DNA of 64,000 bases from Bin87 sp963692995 (lineage in GTDB: Bacteria; Chloroflexota; Dehalococcoidia; Lucifugimonadales; UBA3495): positions 1,674,001 to 1,738,000 of the forward strand of contig OY843611.1 of NCBI GenBank assembly GCA_963692995.1. The letters are read 5' to 3'. Below, piece after piece: positions 59,714 through 64,000 of the stretch. Position 1 is the stretch's first letter; every line of letters starts with the position of its first letter. The notes under the pieces were generated by a model. It was not told the DNA's origin, made no database searches, and saw only the letters and a list, made by a program, of their open reading frames with translations. Both the position numbers and the translations under genes were made by a program.

Positions 59714-60856
59714 TCAGGCGCCCGTCAATACTTCGCGCAGCCGGCGGATCACGATGTCCGTCTCCGCCTCCGTAAGGTTCAACGGATCAACCATCAATTC
59801 ATCCGGCGCGCGCAGCTGCTGGAGATAGATGGGCGGATCGCCCTGCTGCAACGCGGCGGCAACCTGCGCAGCGGACGGGCCCGGCCAATCGCCGCCCAGA
59901 CGCAGTACCGCATTGGGAATCAGGTAGTCAATGCCGTCGTGCTCCAACGTGATGTTCAGACTGGGTACCTCGATCAAGCTGTCCACCACCCGCTGAGCCA
60001 TGCTGCGATACCGGAACATCTCGGCCGCTTCGTCTTCATCCACGAACATCGCTAAGGCGGTCACCAATCCCACTATCTCTTCCTTGGCAACCTTTGCGGA
60101 TCGACCGATGAACTGCGCCGGGCTGGCGTTGGCCAGGGCCGCGTCGATCAAGTCAGCCCGACCACACAGGATGCCCGTGCCCTGCGGCCCCCGGATGCCC
60201 TTGCCTCCGCTGAAAATCACCATGTCGGCGCCGTCTCGCAGGTATTTTTGCAGGTTGGAACGGGGAGGCAGCATCGATGCCGCATCCACGATCACCGGCA
60301 CGTCATGGGCATGGGCAATCTCGCAGACCTGGGCCAGGGGCATCACCCGCTTGCTGGTGAAGGGAGCGCACAGATAGGCGACGGCGGCGGTGCGCTCGTT
60401 GATCGCGCCTTCCAGTTCCCAAGAATGGTTGAACAGATAGTTGCCAATCTCGACGATCTTCGCGCCGGCGGCCCGGTAGGCATGGTCGTAGGGGAATCGG
60501 TGCATCGTCTGCATGATGATTTCGTTCTTCATCCCCTCGGTGTCGGGGAGGCGCTGCATCTTTACCGGATCATTGCCGGCGATGCAGGCGGCCGCCTGGA
60601 GCAGCAATCCACCGGCGGCCCCGCTGCTGACCATCGCCGCCTCGCTCCCGACTAAACGGGCGATTTCCTCGCCGGCCTTGCGGTTCAGTTCATCGATGTT
60701 GACCATGACCCGGGCGGCACCGGCCATCTGCTCCAGCGCTTCGGGCCGGGTCCGCGAACCTCCGAGGCGCGTCACGGAGCCGCTGGCGTTGATGATCGGA
60801 GTGACCCCCAGGCGACGATAAGCCTGTTCCGCGTCGGTAATGTTCTGCTGACTCAA
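59714..60856 (-). CDS. PLP-dependent SelA/DgaE-like lyase or transferase
   Basis: 380 residues from a TTG preceded by GGAGGACGCC. PLP lysine in FSGGKGIRGPQGTGIL and the preceding VDAASMLPPRSNL aspartate place it in the SelA / class V aminotransferase-like group that also includes D-glucosaminate-6-phosphate ammonia-lyase. NASGSVTRLGGSRT and SSGAAGGLLLQAAACI fit that group. No selenocysteine genes are nearby, so selenium transfer is unlikely; an elimination on an amino or sugar acid is the best guess. The upstream 60878-60953 holds paired dispersed repeats. Confidence 0.8.
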   Translation of the reverse strand: MSQQNITDAEQAYRRLGVTPIINASGSVTRLGGSRTRPEALEQMAGAARVMVNIDELNRKAGEEIARLVGSEAAMVSSGAAGGLLLQAAACIAGNDPVKMQRLPDTEGMKNEIIMQTMHRFPYDHAYRAAGAKIVEIGNYLFNHSWELEGAINERTAAVAYLCAPFTSKRVMPLAQVCEIAHAHDVPVIVDAASMLPPRSNLQKYLRDGADMVIFSGGKGIRGPQGTGILCGRADLIDAALANASPAQFIGRSAKVAKEEIVGLVTALAMFVDEDEAAEMFRYRSMAQRVVDSLIEVPSLNITLEHDGIDYLIPNAVLRLGGDWPGPSAAQVAAALQQGDPPIYLQQLRAPDELMVDPLNLTEAETDIVIRRLREVLTGA

Positions 60857-60877
60857 GGCGTCCTCCTCGAATAAATC

Positions 60878-60953
60878 GTCATTCCGCCCTTGCGCCGTAA
60901 TCCAGAATCCGCATGGCAAAAGCGCACCGGGTTCCCGCGAAGGCGGTAATGAC
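60878..60953. repeat. Inverted pair of dispersed repeats
   Basis: Degenerate GTCATTCC-family copies at 60878-60905 and, inverted, at 60932-60953 repeat the arrangement at 1321-1414. They fill most of the gap before the PLP-enzyme gene. Confidence 0.6.
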
Positions 60954-61036
60954 GATGCGGGCTTAACGCATTATAGCAAGGGGCCGCTATTGGTTGTGGT
61001 AACATCAGGCCACCAATCAAACTTGGAGGCAGCAAC

Positions 61037-61663
61037 GTGACCACCGCCGATCGTCTCAACGTCATACCCCTGGGCGAAGCCATGTTCACCCAGCGGGCGA
61101 TCCGCCGTTTCAGAACGGACCCCATTCCCGCCGATGTGATGCAGGACATCATGCAGGCCGCCATCCGCGCTCCCAACGGCGGCAACAATCAGCAGTGGCA
61201 TTTCATCGTCGTGCAGGACGAGGAGATGCGTCGCAAGCTGGGCGATCTGTACCGCGAGGCGTGGTGGGCCAAGCGCGCCGATGCTGGCATCATGGGGCCG
61301 GAGGACATCCCGCCGGGACGGAACTCCATGCGGTCGGCCATGCGCCTCGCCAACGAAATCGGGGACGCGCCCGTGATGGTGCTGGTTTGCGCCACGTCCA
61401 AAGGGGCGGCGGCGGCCGGCTCGGTGATACCGGCGGCGCAGAATATGCTGCTGGCGGCCCGCGCTTTCGGCATTGGCGGCACCATCGCCACGTTACATCC
61501 GGTGGTCGAGGAGCGGGTGCATGCCCTCTTCAACGTACCCGACGACGCCCAGGTGGTGTACTGCATGCCCTTCGGCTACCCGCGCGGAAATTTCGGGCCG
61601 GTAACCCGTTTGCCCCTGAACGAGGTCTGTTCCTACGACCGTTGGGGCGCGCCGCCGGACTAG
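61037..61663 (+). CDS. Nitroreductase family protein
   Basis: 208 residues from a GTG with GGAGG eight bases before. FTQRAIRRFRTDPIP is the N-terminal FMN-binding R-x-x-R pattern, ARPNGGNNQQW-like APNGGNNQQWHF the second contact, and GIGGTIATLHPVVEE plus YCMPFGYPRGNFGPV the C-terminal block. The family reduces nitro groups, quinones or enoates with NAD(P)H. It is a homodimer by family precedent. It is convergent with the FAH-family gene. Confidence 0.93.
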   Translation: MTTADRLNVIPLGEAMFTQRAIRRFRTDPIPADVMQDIMQAAIRAPNGGNNQQWHFIVVQDEEMRRKLGDLYREAWWAKRADAGIMGPEDIPPGRNSMRSAMRLANEIGDAPVMVLVCATSKGAAAAGSVIPAAQNMLLAARAFGIGGTIATLHPVVEERVHALFNVPDDAQVVYCMPFGYPRGNFGPVTRLPLNEVCSYDRWGAPPD

Positions 61664-61687
61664 ACCAAATGGCGCGAGGCAACGGTA

Positions 61688-61710
61688 GGGGCGGGCTTCA
61701 AACCCGCCCC
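61688..61710. terminator. Hairpin between convergent genes
   Basis: GGGGCGGG and CCCGCCCC pair across a 7-base loop, preceded by GGTA. It is probably a bidirectional stop for the nitroreductase and FAH-family genes, although the T-run is poor. Confidence 0.5.
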
Positions 61711-61735
61711 GGCAATTTCGCCGGCGATTGGCGCC

Positions 61736-62752
61736 CTATCGTTTCCGCTCGTAGCGATAATCGCGCGCCGACCCACGTTCCGGCGTTGCCGTGGAGCTGT
61801 TGGGCAGGTAGGCGTAGTTGGGATCCGCGCCCACTTTTTGAGCCAGGGTGTTGCGGAGTACGCCGATGTTCTCCACCTCCAGTTCCACCGTATCGCCCGG
61901 CTCCAGCCACCGCGAGGTCTCGTAGCCCTTGCGGATGGACTCCCGCACGGAGCCGCCGCCCACGGTGCCGCTGCCGATAACGTCGCCGGGGGCGATGCGG
62001 CTGTCCTTGGCGGCCCGCTCGATGATCTCGCCCCAGCTATACCAGGCGTTAACCGCCTCGCCGTCCCGCAGCCAGTCGTCACCGTTGACCCGCACGTGGC
62101 ACTTCAGGTCCAGCCGACCATCCTTGATGTGCGGCATCAGCTCGTCGGTGGTCACTACCCAGGGGCCGATGGACGACGCCGAGTCCTTGCCCTTGGCCGG
62201 TCCCAGGCCGAAGGTCATCTCATCAAACTGCAAGTCCCGGGCGCTCCAGTCGTTGAAGATGCAGAAGCCGGCCACGTACTGCAACGCCTCCGACGCGGGC
62301 ACATTGGTTCCGGCCCGCCCCACGATGCAGCCGATTTCCAGCTCATAGTCCAGCTGTTCCGACGCCGCCGGGTAGGGCACGTCCTCCTCCGGCCCGTAGA
62401 TGACCAGCGGGTTGGAAAAGTAGAAAACCGGCATTCGATACCACACCGGGTCAACCGTCCGCGTGCCCTGCGATGTAGCGTGTTCCTCATACACGATGTA
62501 GTCCCGCACCGTGGGCGGTTGCAGAATCGGAGCGCGGAGCCGCACGTCGGCCAAGGCCACCGCGGGCGCGGCCACACCGCCGGCCAAGGCGTCGCCCACC
62601 AGGTCAATGGCGGAATCGCCGGTGTCCAGCAGGGCGCGAACATCGCGCAGTGGTTGCTCGGAGCCGATCAACGTTGCCACGTCCACCACAGCGTCATCTT
62701 GGAGGACGCCGCAGCGAGGGCCGGTTCCGTTGTCGTAGGTCAGCAGTTTCAT
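61736..62752 (-). CDS. Fumarylacetoacetate hydrolase (FAH) family protein
   Basis: 338 residues. LDYELEIGCIVGRAG (metal-ligand E-x-E), NDWSARDLQFDEM and GTVGGGSVRES-like GSGTVGGGS are FAH-family signatures. It cleaves C-C bonds or decarboxylates 2-oxo-acids using a divalent metal. ATG 62752 has GGAAGAGGAA upstream; longer starts run into the HEPN-like array. It is last in a run that begins with that array, though coupling is not implied. Confidence 0.92.
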   Translation of the reverse strand: MKLLTYDNGTGPRCGVLQDDAVVDVATLIGSEQPLRDVRALLDTGDSAIDLVGDALAGGVAAPAVALADVRLRAPILQPPTVRDYIVYEEHATSQGTRTVDPVWYRMPVFYFSNPLVIYGPEEDVPYPAASEQLDYELEIGCIVGRAGTNVPASEALQYVAGFCIFNDWSARDLQFDEMTFGLGPAKGKDSASSIGPWVVTTDELMPHIKDGRLDLKCHVRVNGDDWLRDGEAVNAWYSWGEIIERAAKDSRIAPGDVIGSGTVGGGSVRESIRKGYETSRWLEPGDTVELEVENIGVLRNTLAQKVGADPNYAYLPNSSTATPERGSARDYRYERKR

Positions 62753-62783
62753 GGTCGTCGTTCCTCTTCCGGTGCGTTTGGGG

Positions 62784-63200
62784 TCAGGCGACGTCGGAAA
62801 AGCCGGCCAGCCTAGCGGCGTCGCTGATGTAGTCGGCAGTCTGACGGATGCGTCGCTCCACCTCGTCAATAGGCTCGCAGATGCCCAGGTAAAAGCAGTC
62901 GCCGTGCAGTGCGCTCTGTCTGGAGTGGTAGCGTCTGCGCATTCGACGGAATGCTTGGTCAGTGGCGGACAATCTCGCCAGCCCTCTTGATGTATCAGAG
63001 CTTATTAGAGGCTCCTCGCCCGTCCGGGCCAGGATCAGCGCGTCCGTCGCCCGCTTGGTGGCGCACCACGCCTTTTCCGCAGCGTCACGGATGTCGCCGG
63101 CTTCCAGCCGGCGCAGCGCGTCGGCGTGGACGCTGCGGGCGTCGGCAAAGCTGGCGGATACGCGGTCGGTGGCAAGCATACGGATCACACTTTTCGTCAT
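62784..63200 (-). CDS. HEPN-like tandem paralogue 1
   Basis: 138 residues, mostly helical, with ARSVHADALRRLEAGDIRDAAEKAWCATKRATDALILARTG in the first half (seen in pieces), then RQSALHGDCFYLG and ERRIRQTADYISDAARLAG. RQSALH gives the R-x4-H signature expected in HEPN ribonucleases. It is nearly identical to the next two genes and overlaps gene 2's stop by 4 bases. There is no nucleotidyltransferase partner. The role (RNase, toxin or binding protein) is inference. Confidence 0.6.
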   Translation of the reverse strand: MTKSVIRMLATDRVSASFADARSVHADALRRLEAGDIRDAAEKAWCATKRATDALILARTGEEPLISSDTSRGLARLSATDQAFRRMRRRYHSRQSALHGDCFYLGICEPIDEVERRIRQTADYISDAARLAGFSDVA

Positions 63201-63613
63201 GCGGCGTCGGAAAAGCCGGCCAGCCTCGCGGCGTCGCTGATGTAGTTAGCGGTCTGACGGATGCGTCGCTCCACTTCAGCAACCGGCTCGCAGATGCCCA
63301 GGTAAAAGCAGTCGCCGTGCAGATGGCCCTGTCTGGAGTAGTAGCGTCCGATCAAAGGGTTAACCGCGCCATCTGCTTCAGCCAGCAGGAGCAGCCCTCG
63401 AGAAGTATCCGAGGAAAACTGGGGCGCCTCCCCCGTCCTCGCCAGGATCAGCGCGTCCGTCGCCCGCTTGGTGGCGCACCACGCTTTTTCCGCAGCGTCG
63501 CGGATGTCGTCGGCTCCCAGCCGGCGCAGCGCGTCGGCATGGACGCTACGGGCGTCGGCAAAGCTGGCGGATACGCGGTCGGTGGCAAGCATACGGATCA
63601 CACTTTTTGCCAC
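63197..63613 (-). CDS. HEPN-like tandem paralogue 2
   Basis: 138 residues from a GTG at 63613. It matches paralogue 1 closely at both ends and differs in the middle loop (QFSSDTSRGLLLLAEADGAV instead of LISSDTSRGLARLSATDQ). RQGHLH keeps R-x4-H, followed by GDCFYLG. Its stop overlaps paralogue 1's ATG and its start overlaps paralogue 3's stop by 16 bases, so the three are translated as a chain. Divergence is concentrated in the centre, suggesting that segment confers specificity. Confidence 0.6.
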   Translation of the reverse strand: MAKSVIRMLATDRVSASFADARSVHADALRRLGADDIRDAAEKAWCATKRATDALILARTGEAPQFSSDTSRGLLLLAEADGAVNPLIGRYYSRQGHLHGDCFYLGICEPVAEVERRIRQTANYISDAARLAGFSDAA

Positions 63614-64000
63614 ACGGCGTCGGAATAGCCGGCCAGCCTGGCGGCGTCGCTGATGTAGTCGGCGGTCTGACGGATGCGTCGCTCCACTTCGTCCAAAGGC
63701 TCGCAGGCTCCCAGGTAAAAGCAGGCGCCATGCAGTTCACTCTGTCTGGAGAAATAACGTCGGCGTAGTGGACGAACGGCTTGATCCGCTGCGGCGAGCG
63801 TCCCCAGCCCTCGCGTGGTTTCGGAGGAAATTGACGGCTCTGTCCCGGTGCAGGCTAGGATCAACGCATCGGTGGCCCGCTTGGTGGCGCACCACGCCTT
63901 TTCCGCAGCGTCGCGGATGTCGTCGGCTTCCAACCGGCGCAGCGCGTCGGCGTGGACGCTGCGGGCGTCGGCGAAAATGGCGGATACGCGGTCGGTAGTT
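63598..64000 (-). CDS. HEPN-like tandem paralogue 3, 5' end beyond the window
   Basis: About 133 residues visible, lacking only the first few. ADARSVHADALRRLEADDIRDAAEKAW, RQSELHGACFYLG (R-x4-H) and the shared C-terminal helix are intact, with an extra WQKV tail. The centre (SISSETTRGLGTLAAADQAV) again differs most. The array may continue past base 64000. Confidence 0.6.
   Translation of the reverse strand, partial: TTDRVSAIFADARSVHADALRRLEADDIRDAAEKAWCATKRATDALILACTGTEPSISSETTRGLGTLAAADQAVRPLRRRYFSRQSELHGACFYLGACEPLDEVERRIRQTADYISDAARLAGYSDAVWQKV

Overview
This is a GC-rich, densely coded bacterial chromosome segment. The gene content suggests an uncultivated Chloroflexota lineage of the Dehalococcoidia/SAR202 type. 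It carries luciferase-like flavin oxidoreductases, a CaiB-type CoA-transferase, a thiolase with its OB-fold partner, archaeal-looking Agl23/AglD-like membrane glycosylation genes, a SufBCDSU operon and a large-type bacterial SRP RNA. That assignment is an inference from gene content; no rRNA or tRNA gene was found in the window to test it.

Layout. 1-3.4 kb: catabolic genes (acetamidase/formamidase cut by the window edge, a SnoaL-like protein, an OB-fold protein and a thiolase). 3.5-7.6 kb: a type IIG-like restriction-modification gene broken by a hairpin carrying an in-frame stop, then trpS. 7.7-9.9 kb: a three-part protein with a degenerate HD-like region, an AroQ chorismate mutase domain and an archaeal-type TrpRS-like domain whose signature motifs are altered. 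10-14.3 kb: an alpha/beta hydrolase, gyrA and a class I amidotransferase-like protein without its cysteine. 14.4-23.9 kb: a tight minus-strand operon with two moeA genes (one fused to a periplasmic-binding-protein-like domain), a TPR protein, an Agl23-like GT-C transferase, a HEPN-like protein, an AglD-like flippase and a FAD oxidoreductase. 24.1-28.2 kb: plus-strand SMP-30, an unknown protein, a MidA-like methyltransferase and a CoA-transferase. 28.2-29.3 kb: an AT-richer island with two small proteins (one a SWIM finger) and a candidate operator.

29.3-33 kb: fabF, folC and an NDUFA9-like SDR. 33-39 kb: an LLM oxidoreductase, then a B12-binding radical SAM protein, a second KAS II and recJ on the plus strand. 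39-42 kb: SRP RNA, ksgA, ispE and lgt, apparently read from one strong promoter. 42.1-44 kb: dapB and asd (lysine/threonine branch). 44.1-48.4 kb: acyl-CoA ligase, DUF917 and hydantoinase A. 48.6-54.9 kb: sufBCDS plus two tandem sufU-like genes behind a sigma70-type promoter and a palindromic operator candidate. 54.9-58.3 kb: a coiled-coil/nuclease-like pair, DinB, ferritin and a hydrolase. 58.5-62.8 kb: an LLM oxidoreductase, a PLP enzyme, a nitroreductase and an FAH-family enzyme. 62.8-64 kb: three tandem, overlapping HEPN-like genes running off the edge.

Overall the segment joins housekeeping functions (gyrA, trpS, ksgA, ispE, lgt, folC, recJ, asd, dapB, suf) with accessory pieces. Short dispersed inverted repeats recur in intergenic gaps and in places form the first or last codons of genes. 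The strongest candidates for new biology are the HD/AroQ/TrpRS-like fusion, the HEPN-like array, the radical SAM-KAS II pair and the hairpin-broken restriction gene.
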